Source of the DNA: Acidimicrobiia bacterium
Lineage (GTDB): Bacteria > Actinomycetota > Acidimicrobiia > Spongiisociales > ZC4RG35
Assembly (NCBI GenBank): GCA_028285585.1
Contig: JANQOU010000006.1
Location: 1-64,000, forward strand
DNA: 64,000 nucleotides
Direction of reading: 5' to 3'
The translations under genes were made by a program, and so were the position numbers. The notes beneath the pieces were generated by a model. That model saw only the letters and a list, made by a program, of their open reading frames with translations, was not told where the DNA came from and ran no database searches. Shown piece after piece: positions 9,452 through 18,299 of this stretch (positions within the stretch are counted from its first letter, which is position 1; each line of letters begins with the position of its first letter).

Positions 9452-10018
9452 ATGACAACAACTGCCTCACCAGTCAGCAACGGGGTAAACGTGCAAGCGC
9501 TGCTCGACGCGCGAACAGCACTGTCCGACGCCCCGGCAGGAGCCCAATTCACCTGGAAGGCCGCCACCACCTGGCAGAACGGGACCCACAGCCAGTCGAC
9601 AGTCGACAGCTATTTCGGGCTCGGCGAGGAGCAGCGCCACCGCTCGACCTTCACCTTTGACGCCGACCATCCGGAAGTGTTTGCCGCCGAGGACAATGGA
9701 GCGACACCAGTCGAGTACGTGCTGGTGGGATTGGCCAGCTGCCTCACCGCCGGTGTGGCTGCTGTCGCCCAGAACCGAGAGATCCAACTCCGCTCGGTCA
9801 AGGCCACGATCGAAGGCGACATGGACATCCTCGGCATCCTGGGCGCGGACCCAGACGTCCGAAACGGGTTCAACGGCATCCGGGTGAACTACGAGATCGA
9901 CGCCGACGCGACACCGGCGGAGATCGAAGCCGTGGTCGCCCAGTCACAGAAGCGATCGGCGGTGTTCGACGCCATCACCAACCCGACGAACGTGATCGTC
10001 GACGTCAACGCAGGCTGA
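9452..10018 (+). CDS. OsmC family protein
   Basis: 188-residue OsmC-fold protein. Characteristic features are the central VEYVLVGLASCLTAGV segment with the reactive Cys97, followed by a strand-rich half with EGDMDILGILG and a C-terminal RSAVFDAITNPT. Only one Cys is present, so the two-Cys peroxidase mechanism of Ohr/OsmC is not available; it fits the single-Cys branch of the family, whose substrates are poorly known. It follows the Cys-Cys leader and hairpins by 60 bp and lies 11 bp upstream of a flavin monooxygenase-like gene, so the two are likely co-transcribed and linked to sulfur or electrophile metabolism. Confidence 0.88.
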   Translation: MTTTASPVSNGVNVQALLDARTALSDAPAGAQFTWKAATTWQNGTHSQSTVDSYFGLGEEQRHRSTFTFDADHPEVFAAEDNGATPVEYVLVGLASCLTAGVAAVAQNREIQLRSVKATIEGDMDILGILGADPDVRNGFNGIRVNYEIDADATPAEIEAVVAQSQKRSAVFDAITNPTNVIVDVNAG

Positions 10019-10029
10019 ACTAAGAAGCC

Positions 10030-11277
10030 ATGCACATCCCCGTCGTGGTCATCGGGGCCGGGCACGCCGGCCTTGCCGTTAGCCGCGAGCTGACGGAACA
10101 GTCGATCGACCACGTCGTGCTGGAACGGGGTGAGGTCGCCAACACCTGGCGCACTGAGCGCTGGGATGCGTTGCGTCTCCTCACCCCAAACTGGCAAACC
10201 CGCCTGCCCGGCCTCGTCTACGACGGCGACGATCCGGACGGCTTCATGACGATGAGCGAAGTGATCGATTTCATCGATCGCTACGCAACGCTCATCGATG
10301 CACCAGTTGAGACAGGCACGACCGTGCAGAGCCTGCGCAAGCCAGGTGCCGGTTACGAGGTAGTCACGGACCGGGGCACTTGGACCAGCGACGCGGTTGT
10401 CATCGCAACAGGTGCATTCAACAAGCCGAAACTGCCCGCACTCGCCGGAGACCTGCCGGCGGAAATCACCTCGATCGCACCTGACAAGTACCGAGGACCC
10501 GACGACCTCAGCGAAGGTGGTGTTCTCGTGGTGGGAGCTTCGGCCACGGGCTCCCAAATCGCCGACGAGCTGCTTCGGTCGGGCCGGGATGTCACCCTTT
10601 GTGTGGGAGAGCACGTCAGGATGCCCCGGGTCTACCGCGGCAAGGATGTCCAGTGGTGGTTCGACCGCACCGGCCTGGCCGACGAGAGCTACCAGGATGT
10701 CGACGACATAGTGAGAGCACGCCATGTGCCGTCACCACAACTGATCGGGACCGCAAACCGGCGTGACCTGGATCTCAACGCCCTCGTCGCGGACGGAGCG
10801 CGTTTGGTGGGCCGTCTCAGTGCTGTCAACGGCTCTCGAGTTCACTTCGCCGGCTCGCTGCCCAACGTCTGCAAGCTCGCCGACCTCAAGCTGGGCCGTC
10901 TGCTCGACACCTTCGACGAATGGGCTGCGACCAGCGACGAGACCTTGGAGTCACCACATCGATACCGGCCCACCGAAGTGGATGACAGAGCGGCCCTGCA
11001 GCTCGATCTCGAAACCGACGGCATCAAGACGGTCTTCTGGGCGACCGGCTTCCGCCCCGACTACTCGTGGCTCGACATCCCGATCCTCGACCGGAAAGGC
11101 GAGATGATCCACGACGGCGGAGTGGTCACCCAGTCGCCGGGCCTGTACCGCATCGGCCTCCCGTTCTTGAGACGGCGCAAGTCGACCTTCATCCACGGGG
11201 CAGGAGATGATGCGCGTGACCTGGTCGATCACCTCGCGGCACATCTGGCGAGACGCACCACGGCAAGAACCGCCTGA
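10030..11277 (+). CDS. NAD(P)/FAD-dependent oxidoreductase, flavin monooxygenase-like
   Basis: 415 residues of the CzcO/flavin-containing monooxygenase type. The N-terminal FAD-binding motif is VIGAGHAGLAVSREL, followed by NTWRTERWDALRLLTPNW as in the Trk/YUC group. A second Rossmann motif, VVGASATGSQIADEL at about residue 165, binds NAD(P)H, and VFWATGFRPDYSWL is the conserved C-terminal ATG motif. Its substrate is unknown. It is 11 bp downstream of the osmC-like gene and probably in one operon with it. The 28-bp gap to cobS is convergent. Confidence 0.88.
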   Translation: MHIPVVVIGAGHAGLAVSRELTEQSIDHVVLERGEVANTWRTERWDALRLLTPNWQTRLPGLVYDGDDPDGFMTMSEVIDFIDRYATLIDAPVETGTTVQSLRKPGAGYEVVTDRGTWTSDAVVIATGAFNKPKLPALAGDLPAEITSIAPDKYRGPDDLSEGGVLVVGASATGSQIADELLRSGRDVTLCVGEHVRMPRVYRGKDVQWWFDRTGLADESYQDVDDIVRARHVPSPQLIGTANRRDLDLNALVADGARLVGRLSAVNGSRVHFAGSLPNVCKLADLKLGRLLDTFDEWAATSDETLESPHRYRPTEVDDRAALQLDLETDGIKTVFWATGFRPDYSWLDIPILDRKGEMIHDGGVVTQSPGLYRIGLPFLRRRKSTFIHGAGDDARDLVDHLAAHLARRTTARTA

Positions 11278-11305
11278 AGATCCGAAGTCGAGACGTAGAG
11301 CCTTC

Positions 11306-12070
11306 TCAGAGCCACCACAGGTCCCCGCCGGATCGGGCAATTGCGAGGATCACGCCAAGAATCGCCATCTCGCACAACTGCTCCGCAGCGCCAAGGACAT
11401 CTCCGGTGACCCCGCCTACCTTGTCAACGGCGGTTCTGCGCATCCACCAGACGATCGGAACGGTTGAGACAGCAGAAGGCAGCACCCACCACCCGCCCGC
11501 CAAGACTCCTATGCCCAGCGCTGTGGCCACGGCTGTCACGACGATCTTGGAGTCGGTGCCGATCACCATCTGCCGGCCGACGCTGTCCGGGCGGGTCGAA
11601 GGGGAGATCCCCATCATGACCACAACCGCGGCGCGACCCAACGCACCGCTGATCACAAGTGCTGCCAATGCGGGCCAAACGTCGAGAGAAGCGACCACGG
11701 CAACCCGCCACAGCACGGCGATAGCTAGAGCAAGTGTTCCATTGGTTCCGAGGAGAGAGTCACGCATGATCTCGAGCGCGCGGTCACCGACGTGCCCTGA
11801 CCCGAAGGAGTCGGCAGTGTCAGCCAAGCCGTCCTCGTGAAACGCACCGGTGACCAACATCCCGAGCGCAACCGCCACCACAGCACCCGGCCCGGAGCCG
11901 ACAATCGACTCGGCGGCCGCGTAGCTGAGACCGACCAGCGCGCCCACCAGGGCGCCAACGGTCGGGAACCAGGCGGGTGCTCGCGACAGCCACTCCTCTT
12001 GCTCGCCCTTGACAGGGACCCTGGTGAGAAAGGAGACAGCAGCCTTGAAGCCTCTCAGGCCAGACCCCAC
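11306..12070 (-). CDS. cobS: Adenosylcobinamide-GDP ribazoletransferase
   Basis: 254-residue integral membrane enzyme that joins adenosylcobinamide-GDP and alpha-ribazole to make adenosylcobalamin (phosphate). The family motif AFHEDGLADTADSFG is present at about residue 76, and several hydrophobic helices follow (for example PGAVVAVALGMLVTG). It is the last gene of the btuFCD-cobOUTS operon and overlaps cobT by 16 bp. Its substrate is supplied by cobU and cobT. Length is normal for the family. Confidence 0.93.
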   Translation of the reverse strand: MGSGLRGFKAAVSFLTRVPVKGEQEEWLSRAPAWFPTVGALVGALVGLSYAAAESIVGSGPGAVVAVALGMLVTGAFHEDGLADTADSFGSGHVGDRALEIMRDSLLGTNGTLALAIAVLWRVAVVASLDVWPALAALVISGALGRAAVVVMMGISPSTRPDSVGRQMVIGTDSKIVVTAVATALGIGVLAGGWWVLPSAVSTVPIVWWMRRTAVDKVGGVTGDVLGAAEQLCEMAILGVILAIARSGGDLWWL

Positions 12071-13038
12071 TCTTCGAAGGTCGCCACGTCAACGACTGCG
12101 GCCGCAGCCAAACGGAAGATGGGCACGGACACGAGGGCACCGCTCCCCTCCCCCAGCCGCATCTGAAGGTCCAGGACGGGCGAGCGCCCGAGTCTCTCCA
12201 GAAGCACCGCATGACCAGGCTCCGGCGAAACGTGCCCGGGCCAGCAGTGGTCGAGAGACCCCGCAGCCGCCAACTGGAGCGGGATCACTGCCGAGGTGAC
12301 CACGAAGCCGTCGAGCACCACTGGAATTGAGCGAATCCTCGCTTCGAGAACGGCACCGCACATCGCTGCCAGCTCGAAGCCACCCAACTGACGCAGCGCC
12401 TCGAAAGGCTCGATGTCCCCGACGCGGGCCAGGGCCTCGGACACGACTGATCGCTTCCGCTCCAGACCGGCATCATCGACACCGGTCCCCCGACCCACCA
12501 TCCGCTCGACCGGCTCCCCCAGAACTGCACACGCCACTGCCGACGCCGCGGTCGTGTTCCCGATGCCCATCTCACCCAAGACGAGCAGATCACAATCGAG
12601 CCCGGAAACAACTTCTCGACCGCGTTCGAACGCCCGGTCGAATTGCTCACGACTCATCGCCGCCTCGTGCCTGATGTTGCCGGTCGGTTCGCCGACGCCC
12701 ACGTCGACCACGTTTATAACTGCGCCAAGCTGCCTGGCCATGACGGATGCGGTGGCCGCCCCTTTGTCGAGAGCATCGAACATGGCTCCCGTGATCTCAG
12801 CGGGATACGCGCTGACTCCATCGGTGGCTGCTCCGTGATCCGCGGCGAAGACCGCGACCGCGGGTCGGTCAACTCCCGGTTCATCGGTTCGTTGCCACTC
12901 GGCAAGCCAAACGGCCAGCTCATCGAGACGAGAAAGGGCTCCTGTGGGTCGCAACACACGCGAGCACCTGGCCCGCAGGAGATCACCCGAGCCGCGGTCG
13001 GGCCCCGGCAAGCCATCCAGGAGTGCTGCCTCAGGCAT
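12055..13038 (-). CDS. cobT: Nicotinate-nucleotide--dimethylbenzimidazole phosphoribosyltransferase
   Basis: 327-residue enzyme that activates the lower ligand by transferring phosphoribose from nicotinate mononucleotide to 5,6-dimethylbenzimidazole. Family signatures are AVFAADHGAATDGVSAYP, LGEMGIGNTTAASA and VGRGTGVDDAGL, with the C-terminal RLGEGSGAL. It overlaps cobU upstream by 8 bp and cobS downstream by 16 bp, in line with tight co-expression. No DMB synthase (bluB) is in the window, so DMB or the corrinoid may be taken up or made elsewhere. Confidence 0.95.
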   Translation of the reverse strand: MPEAALLDGLPGPDRGSGDLLRARCSRVLRPTGALSRLDELAVWLAEWQRTDEPGVDRPAVAVFAADHGAATDGVSAYPAEITGAMFDALDKGAATASVMARQLGAVINVVDVGVGEPTGNIRHEAAMSREQFDRAFERGREVVSGLDCDLLVLGEMGIGNTTAASAVACAVLGEPVERMVGRGTGVDDAGLERKRSVVSEALARVGDIEPFEALRQLGGFELAAMCGAVLEARIRSIPVVLDGFVVTSAVIPLQLAAAGSLDHCWPGHVSPEPGHAVLLERLGRSPVLDLQMRLGEGSGALVSVPIFRLAAAAVVDVATFEEWGLA

Positions 13039-13555
13039 CGAGAGAGTCGAGACTTGCCAACTCGATCAGTCCGCCTGCCACCACCAAGAAAGACTGATCT
13101 GCCTGTTCAGCCCACATCTGATTGACTCTCCCAACAAGGTCGCGGTACCGCCGGCCCACAGGGTCCATGGGAACGATGCCGGAGCCAACCTCATTGGTGA
13201 CGACTACCGTCGCCCCCGCCCGGTTCGAGGCCAGCTGAGACGCACGAAGGCTCTCTTGCTCGATTGAGTCGTCCGACCGGTCGACGAGAAGGTTGGCTAC
13301 CCACAACGTGAGACAGTCCACGATCAGCGGCCGATCAATTGCAATCGAGCGGATTGCGGCCTCTAGGGCGACCGGCTCCTCCACCACCTCCCACGAAGCG
13401 GGGCGATCCAGGCGATGACGCTCGATCCGGTCCGCCATCTCCTCGTCGGTTTCGACACCGGTGGCGAGATAGACCACATCGTCGTCTTGACCTACCACGC
13501 TCACCGCGCCTCGAGACTTGCCCGACCGGGCTCCACCCGTCAGAAGAATCATCAA
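13031..13555 (-). CDS. cobU: Bifunctional adenosylcobinamide kinase / guanylyltransferase
   Basis: 174-residue P-loop enzyme that phosphorylates adenosylcobinamide and then attaches GMP, preparing the nucleotide-loop donor for cobS. The P-loop is LTGGARSGKS at the N-terminus, VYLATGVETDEEMADRIERH is the second family motif, and LIVDCLTLWVANLL is the Walker B-like strand. The short gap between cobO and cobT is spanned with 4-bp and 8-bp overlaps. It is named cobP in other actinobacterial schemes. Confidence 0.94.
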   Translation of the reverse strand: MMILLTGGARSGKSRGAVSVVGQDDDVVYLATGVETDEEMADRIERHRLDRPASWEVVEEPVALEAAIRSIAIDRPLIVDCLTLWVANLLVDRSDDSIEQESLRASQLASNRAGATVVVTNEVGSGIVPMDPVGRRYRDLVGRVNQMWAEQADQSFLVVAGGLIELASLDSLDA

Positions 13556-14136
13556 TAGTCGATGCCTCGGCGAGCCATGACCCCGCGGTCAAAGGCGTGC
13601 TTGACCTTTCGCATCTCGGTGACCGTGTCAGCCACATCGATCAACTGCTGAGGAGCATCACGGCCGGTCAGGATCACCGTCACCGACTCCGGGCGAGAGA
13701 CAATCGTGTCTACAGCATCAGAGATATCCACCCATCCCCAGTTGATCGGATACGTGACCTCGTCGAGCACAACCAATTCGTACGCGCCACTTCCGATCAC
13801 ATCCTTGGCGTGCTGCCATGCGGTGCGAGCCACCGCCTCGGTCTCATCCATGTCATCGGAGTCCCAGGTGAATCCGTCACCCAGTGCCCACCAGTCGATC
13901 CCGAGATCACGTCCGACGGCCTCCTCCCCAACACTCCAATCCCCAGACTTGAGGAATTGGACGACGGCAACAGACCACCCGCGGGCCAGCGCCCGAATCG
14001 CCGTGCCGAAGGCCGCCGTCGACTTGCCCTTGCCGTCGCCGGTGTTGATCAGCACCAACGAGGGTTCTCGCTCGGTGGCTCGAAGCGGAGGATCGGTAGG
14101 CGGCTTGGTGCCGCTGTCAGAACGTTCACTAGTCAT
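13552..14136 (-). CDS. cobO: Cob(I)yrinic acid a,c-diamide adenosyltransferase
   Basis: 194-residue CobA/CobO/BtuR-type ATP:corrinoid adenosyltransferase, which adds the upper adenosyl ligand to cob(I) corrinoids. The P-loop region INTGDGKGKSTAAFG at about residue 30, FLKSGDWSVGEE, and LVVLDEVTYPINWGW are diagnostic, as is VILTGRDAPQQLIDVADTVTEM. It overlaps btuD (8 bp) upstream and cobU (4 bp) downstream. In this operon it most likely adenosylates imported corrinoid. Confidence 0.94.
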   Translation of the reverse strand: MTSERSDSGTKPPTDPPLRATEREPSLVLINTGDGKGKSTAAFGTAIRALARGWSVAVVQFLKSGDWSVGEEAVGRDLGIDWWALGDGFTWDSDDMDETEAVARTAWQHAKDVIGSGAYELVVLDEVTYPINWGWVDISDAVDTIVSRPESVTVILTGRDAPQQLIDVADTVTEMRKVKHAFDRGVMARRGIDY

Positions 14137-14884
14137 TGGATCTCCTCATAGGGATAACTGTCGGACCGTCAGAATCGGGCACCACGCGCAAGCCGGGACC
14201 GTAGTGAGCATGGAGCAGCTCCTCGGTGAGGACATCACCGGGCAGCCCTTCCGCCACAATGGCCCCTCCAGAGAGCAGGACAAGACGATCGGCGAAACGG
14301 CCCGCGAGGGTCAGATCGTGCACAGCGCTGATCACTGTCAACCCATCGTCGCGCCTGAGGGCATCGATGACCTCCATGACCTCAATGGCATGCCCGATAT
14401 CGAGGCTCGCTGTCGGCTCATCCAGAAAAAGGGTTGGCGCTTCCTGTGCAAGGGCGCGGGCCAGCACAGCCTTTTGCATCTCACCTCCCGAAAGCGTCGA
14501 AAGACGCCGGCGGGCAAACTTCTCCAGCCCAAGCCGGCCAAGAGCTGTATTGGCGGACTCGATGTCTGATCGGCTCTCGACACTGAAGTAGCCGATGTGC
14601 GGAGAGCGGCCCAGCAACACGTAGTCGAACACCCCCATCTCATCAGGGAGCTGCGGACGCTGGGGCATCCAGGCCAAGTCCCCTCCCGACTTGTGGTCAG
14701 CCCCGTCGAGAGCGCAGAGACCCGTGTGCTCCACGAGTCCCAACGCAGCCTTGAGCATCGTCGTCTTGCCGGATCCGTTGGGGCCGATGAGACCCAGCCA
14801 CTCTCCCTGGGCAACTTCGAGGCTCAACGGCCCGAGAACAGTCGTCCCGTTGTAACGCACGGAAACGTTGTCCCAGCGGATCAT
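14129..14884 (-). CDS. btuD: Cobalamin ABC transporter ATP-binding protein
   Basis: 251-residue ABC ATPase of the FecE/BtuD type. Walker A is GPNGSGKTT at about residue 36, the signature LSGGEMQKAVLARAL at about 132, and Walker B TLFLDEPTASLD. The frame is open 152 codons further upstream, but that extension is the antisense-like shadow of btuC; ATG 14884 overlaps the btuC stop as ATGA and gives a normal ABC N-terminus. Cobalamin as substrate is inferred from the riboswitch and the cob genes in the same operon. Confidence 0.9.
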   Translation of the reverse strand: MIRWDNVSVRYNGTTVLGPLSLEVAQGEWLGLIGPNGSGKTTMLKAALGLVEHTGLCALDGADHKSGGDLAWMPQRPQLPDEMGVFDYVLLGRSPHIGYFSVESRSDIESANTALGRLGLEKFARRRLSTLSGGEMQKAVLARALAQEAPTLFLDEPTASLDIGHAIEVMEVIDALRRDDGLTVISAVHDLTLAGRFADRLVLLSGGAIVAEGLPGDVLTEELLHAHYGPGLRVVPDSDGPTVIPMRRSND

Positions 14885-15921
14885 CGTGCTCGTCCCATCG
14901 TCCGCAAGACAAGCAAGAAGAAGGGCGCTCCCAAGAAGGCGGTGACGACGCCGATCGGCAGCTCCCCTGGGGCCACCACGGTGCGTGCGGCCACATCCGC
15001 AAGCATGAGGAAAGCGGCACCAAACAACATCGAGAGGGGGATGATCGCCCGGTAGCTCCACCCGAACAGGAGACGAATCGTGTGAGGCACGATTATGCCG
15101 ACAAAGCCGACCAAGCCGCTCACAGACACCGCGGCGGCCGTAGCCGCGGTGGCGGCCAGCACGACCACCCAACGCACCCGAGGAACTCTGACACCTAGAG
15201 CTGCTGCTTCCTCGTCTCCGATGCTGAGGACATCGAGCATTCGGCGAGAGGCGAACAACACACCTCCGGCGACAACGATGTAGGGCAGCAGGCCGAGCAC
15301 CTCCTCCCAACCCACGGTTGTCAGGCGGCCGAGAATCCACGAGTAGACCTCTCTGATTGTCTCCACGTTTCGCTGGAGCACGTAAGTCTGGATAGCCGTG
15401 GCGAAGGCAGCTACCGCCACCCCGGCCAAGATCAGGCTGGTGGCAGACCTGCCCGCAATCGATCTCCCCAGCGTGTAAGCGATGGCGACCGCAACCGCCC
15501 CGCCGGCAAACGCAAGCGGCTCGACCAGTGGATCGTTCGCCGTCGCGAAGGCAACCGTTGCACCCAAACCGGCACCGGCGGCGACACCCAACAGATAAGG
15601 ATCGGCCAGCGGGTTCCGGAAGACACCTTGGTATCCCGCGCCCGCCAAAGCCAGGACGGCACCCACCAGGCCACCAAGAACAACACGAGGAAACCGGATC
15701 TCGAGCAGAACCTTCAGCTCGACGTCTGTCAGACCGTGATCCAACGAGATGAACGGCAACAAGTCGACCAGCGCACGCGCCACCGCGGGAGGGCTCAGGC
15801 CGGCCGGGCCTACTGTCACACCCAAGCCAGCCGTGAAGAGAACCGCTGCGACGCCGGCCAGCAGGCCCGGCAACGGCAAGTGAGCCGGCTTGGCCAGCGC
15901 CGTCAGCGGTGTGCGAGTCAT
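14881..15921 (-). CDS. btuC: Cobalamin ABC transporter permease
   Basis: 346-residue FecCD-family permease with about ten transmembrane segments. Recognisable features are RFPRVVLGGLVGAVLALAGA, the coupling-helix neighbourhood FRNPLADPYLLGVAAGAGLG, and the GFVGIIVPHTIRLL motif near the C-terminus. ATG 15921 (MTRTPLTAL) is the start because it forms an ATGA overlap with the btuF stop; the longer open frame has no family similarity. It works with the lipoprotein BtuF and ATPase BtuD. Confidence 0.9.
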   Translation of the reverse strand: MTRTPLTALAKPAHLPLPGLLAGVAAVLFTAGLGVTVGPAGLSPPAVARALVDLLPFISLDHGLTDVELKVLLEIRFPRVVLGGLVGAVLALAGAGYQGVFRNPLADPYLLGVAAGAGLGATVAFATANDPLVEPLAFAGGAVAVAIAYTLGRSIAGRSATSLILAGVAVAAFATAIQTYVLQRNVETIREVYSWILGRLTTVGWEEVLGLLPYIVVAGGVLFASRRMLDVLSIGDEEAAALGVRVPRVRWVVVLAATAATAAAVSVSGLVGFVGIIVPHTIRLLFGWSYRAIIPLSMLFGAAFLMLADVAARTVVAPGELPIGVVTAFLGAPFFLLVLRTMGRAR

Positions 15922-16910
15922 GAAGAGGGCTGCAAACTCATGATCGAGTCGGCGATCACCTGGAGGAACTCCACGATTCGGGGGCCCCAACGCGAGGCCA
16001 CATCGGCATCTAGCTCCACGACGGCACCGCTCTCCAATGCGGACATCCCCTCCCAACCGGGACGAGCGGCCAGCGTCTCTGCCGACTCTCCGAACACCGC
16101 GTCGGCCAGGAAGATGATGTTCGGATCCGCGGTGACCACGTACTCGCTCGACAGTTGCGGGAACCCGAAGCTGGCACCGTCCGGGTCAGCCGGGTCCGCG
16201 ATGTTCACCATGCCCAGCAACGCGTAGAGCTGTCCGATGAAAGACTGCGAAGTGACGCTGTACAGGGTGTTGTCCAGCTCGTGGTAGTAGGTGACGCCAT
16301 CAGCTGCCCCAGCCGCTTCAGCGGCAACTGCTTCCAGGCCCTCCCGAATCTCGCCGTTGACGAGCAAAGCCCGGTCGATGTTCCCGGTTGCAACTCCTAT
16401 GACCTCTATCTGGCGATACACGTCGTCGATTGTTGGAGCGGCATTGAGCAACAAGACCGGAACGCCGGCGACTTCGAGGCCCTCAACGAGGTTCCCAGGA
16501 TCGAATGATGCAATCACCAGATCAGGCTCGAAAGCAAGGATCGCTTCGAGATTCGGCGTGAAGCCGGACAGGTCGGTCATCGGCGCCTCCGTCGGATAGT
16601 CCGACTGGTCATCGACAGCCACAACCTGATCGCCGGCACCAACAGCGAAGAGCATCTCCGTAGCGCTAGCCGAGATCGAGATCACAGCTGTCGGCCTGCT
16701 GTCGATGGTGACCGAGCCGTTGTCGGCTGCAACCGTCACAGGAAATCCGTCGTCGACGGTGGTTGTGGTCGCCGCCGGAGCACTCGTCGTGGTGCTGGCG
16801 ATCGTTGTGGTCGTTGACTCCAGCGATGCTGTCGAGGTTGTAGTCGTGTCAACCGGGCTGCATGCGACAACCGCCAACAGCAACGCAATCAACAATGCGG
16901 TGCGTTTCAT
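15918..16910 (-). CDS. btuF: Cobalamin ABC transporter substrate-binding lipoprotein
   Basis: 330-residue lipoprotein of the BtuF/FecB type and first gene of the operon. The signal peptide ends in the lipobox LAVVACS, so Cys17 should be lipidated. A Thr/Ser-rich linker of about 35 residues follows, then the periplasmic-binding fold with RPTAVISISASATEMLFAVG and LEAILAFEPDLVIAS. It captures corrinoid at the cell surface. Its Shine-Dalgarno (GGAGG, 16925-16921) lies 10 nt before ATG 16910 and is buried in a hairpin downstream of the cobalamin riboswitch, so translation should fall when B12 is plentiful. Confidence 0.9.
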   Translation of the reverse strand: MKRTALLIALLLAVVACSPVDTTTTSTASLESTTTTIASTTTSAPAATTTTVDDGFPVTVAADNGSVTIDSRPTAVISISASATEMLFAVGAGDQVVAVDDQSDYPTEAPMTDLSGFTPNLEAILAFEPDLVIASFDPGNLVEGLEVAGVPVLLLNAAPTIDDVYRQIEVIGVATGNIDRALLVNGEIREGLEAVAAEAAGAADGVTYYHELDNTLYSVTSQSFIGQLYALLGMVNIADPADPDGASFGFPQLSSEYVVTADPNIIFLADAVFGESAETLAARPGWEGMSALESGAVVELDADVASRWGPRIVEFLQVIADSIMSLQPSS

Positions 16911-16917
16911 ATAGAAA

Positions 16918-16938
16918 CATCCTCCGTTCTGGAGGATG
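16918..16938 (-). promoter_or_regulatory. Hairpin sequestering the btuF Shine-Dalgarno, with alternative pairing
   Basis: Arms 16918-16925 and 16931-16938 are a perfect 8-bp stem with a 5-nt loop; the 3' arm on the minus strand contains the btuF GGAGG. The 5' side also overlaps a 9-nt segment (16934-16942) that is perfectly complementary to 16974-16982 further upstream in the transcript. Pairing of those two would free the Shine-Dalgarno. This is the layout expected for a translational riboswitch switch: anti-sequestor versus sequestor. Confidence 0.7.
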
Positions 16939-16989
16939 AAGAGGTGAATGGCTTCCCTGAGCCAACGGGTCCGTCTTCATCCGAGACAT

Positions 16990-17130
16990 ATTCGCAGCTC
17001 CGGGTCAGGCGACCTGGCTCGTGGATCTCCGATCGGAGATGCCTTCACAGTTGCGGGACAGCGTCGGATTCCAACCGACTTCGCTGAGCCCGGAGCGCCC
17101 GCCGGTTGTGGCGAGCGCTTTGCAGACTAC
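16990..17130 (-). promoter_or_regulatory. Cobalamin (adenosylcobalamin) riboswitch
   Basis: The minus strand carries the conserved cobalamin aptamer core: GAATCCGACGCTGTCCCGCA followed by ACTGTGA (about 17072-17045), and a B12 box AGCCAGGTCGCCTGACC (17019-17003). These match the diagnostic elements of the family. Outer boundaries are approximate. It lies just after the HtrA stop codon and upstream of btuF, so it should repress the transport and salvage operon when adenosylcobalamin is abundant. Confidence 0.92.
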
Positions 17131-17144
17131 AACGATTCAGATCG

Positions 17145-18215
17145 TCACGCCGCCGGCGGGCGCACTCCGAGCGTGACCTGAAGAATCAATTCCTCGCCGG
17201 CCCGGATCAGGACCAGCTCGACAACGTCACCTGGCTGGTGGGTGCGGATCTGAGCAGCGAGGTCGTCGCTCCCGTTCACTTCGACCCCATCTACGGAGAT
17301 GATCACGTCACCGACCTGGATACCTGCGTCCTCAGCCGCGGTGTCGGGAGTCACCTCGCGTATCACGGCACCGGCACGCTCTCCGGCCGCTGGGGCACCA
17401 AGCACACCGAGGAAAGCTGTCTCCAGAGGCGTGCCGGCGATGATGCTTTCCGCGTACTCGACAACGGTCGCGGACGGAACTGCGAAACCCACACCTGCGT
17501 TGGAGTTGGAGCTGGTGCGGATCGACACGTTGAGCCCAACGACATGACCGTTGCGATCGATGAGCGCCCCGCCGGAGTTGCCCGGGTTGATCGCGGCGTC
17601 CGTCTGGACCTGGGAGAAACAGGTGCCAAAGTCACAGTTGGCCTGGTCAACCGCCGAGATGATGCCCGCGGTGACGGTCGATTCCAAGCCCCAAGGGCTG
17701 CCGACGGCGATAGCGAGCTGACCGACACGGGGCTTGTCCGTGCTGAACACGGCAGGAACCAAACCTTCGCCCTCCACACGCAGCACTGCCACATCCACAT
17801 CGGAGGCAAGACCAACGACCTCAGCTTCCATTTGGTCACCGTTGTCGAACCTGACACCGACGGTCTCTTGGCCTTCGACAACGTGCGCTGCGGTGACGAT
17901 CAGCCCATCCGCGGTGTAGACGACTCCCGAACCGATTCCGGTGCCGGTCGCGATGTGAACCACGGAGGGAAGGATGACCTCGGCGGCGTCGGCGATCGGC
18001 TCCTCACCCTGGACGAATGCCGGTGCCTCGACCTCGACGACAGCCACAGTCGTAGCTGGCAAGGTGGTGGTGGTGACCGCGGCCTCTGGCTCAGTCTCTT
18101 GACGAGGGTCGGTGATGACGTACACACTGATGACCAGCAGGGCGAGACCTGCGAAGTAGGCGATCGCCGGAAGAATCCCGGAGCGCCTGCCTTTGGTTTC
18201 CACTTCGTTGCTCAA
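17145..18215 (-). CDS. HtrA/DegP-type serine protease with PDZ domain
   Basis: 356-residue membrane-anchored S1C protease. One N-terminal TM (about 14-34) is followed by a linker, the trypsin-like domain with catalytic His in VTAAHVVEGQ, Asp in DVDVAVLRVEG and Ser in NPGNSGGALID, and a C-terminal PDZ domain (AGIQVGDVIISVDGVEV). Such proteins degrade or process envelope proteins, often in stress responses. The start is TTG 18215, 5 nt after GGAGG (18225-18221). It is upstream of, and on the same strand as, the cobalamin riboswitch, so readthrough is possible, but the two look functionally unrelated. Confidence 0.9.
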   Translation of the reverse strand: MSNEVETKGRRSGILPAIAYFAGLALLVISVYVITDPRQETEPEAAVTTTTLPATTVAVVEVEAPAFVQGEEPIADAAEVILPSVVHIATGTGIGSGVVYTADGLIVTAAHVVEGQETVGVRFDNGDQMEAEVVGLASDVDVAVLRVEGEGLVPAVFSTDKPRVGQLAIAVGSPWGLESTVTAGIISAVDQANCDFGTCFSQVQTDAAINPGNSGGALIDRNGHVVGLNVSIRTSSNSNAGVGFAVPSATVVEYAESIIAGTPLETAFLGVLGAPAAGERAGAVIREVTPDTAAEDAGIQVGDVIISVDGVEVNGSDDLAAQIRTHQPGDVVELVLIRAGEELILQVTLGVRPPAA

Positions 18216-18299
18216 TCAAACCTCCTGGCCTGCCCAACTTAGGGGGCAGCGGTTAATCCGCCTCTAAAGACCGAGTTAACAGTCGGTAAAGCCAAGCTC

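Noticed and set aside
14885-15340. A 152-codon N-terminal extension of the btuD frame.
   Set aside because: It overlaps btuC in another frame, has an Arg/Gly-rich composition, and the ATG at 14884 overlaps the btuC stop as ATGA and gives a normal ABC ATPase start.
17106-18242. A 378-codon open frame opposite the HtrA protease.
   Set aside because: HtrA has an intact catalytic triad and PDZ domain on the minus strand. The plus frame has no recognisable motif and also runs through the riboswitch region.
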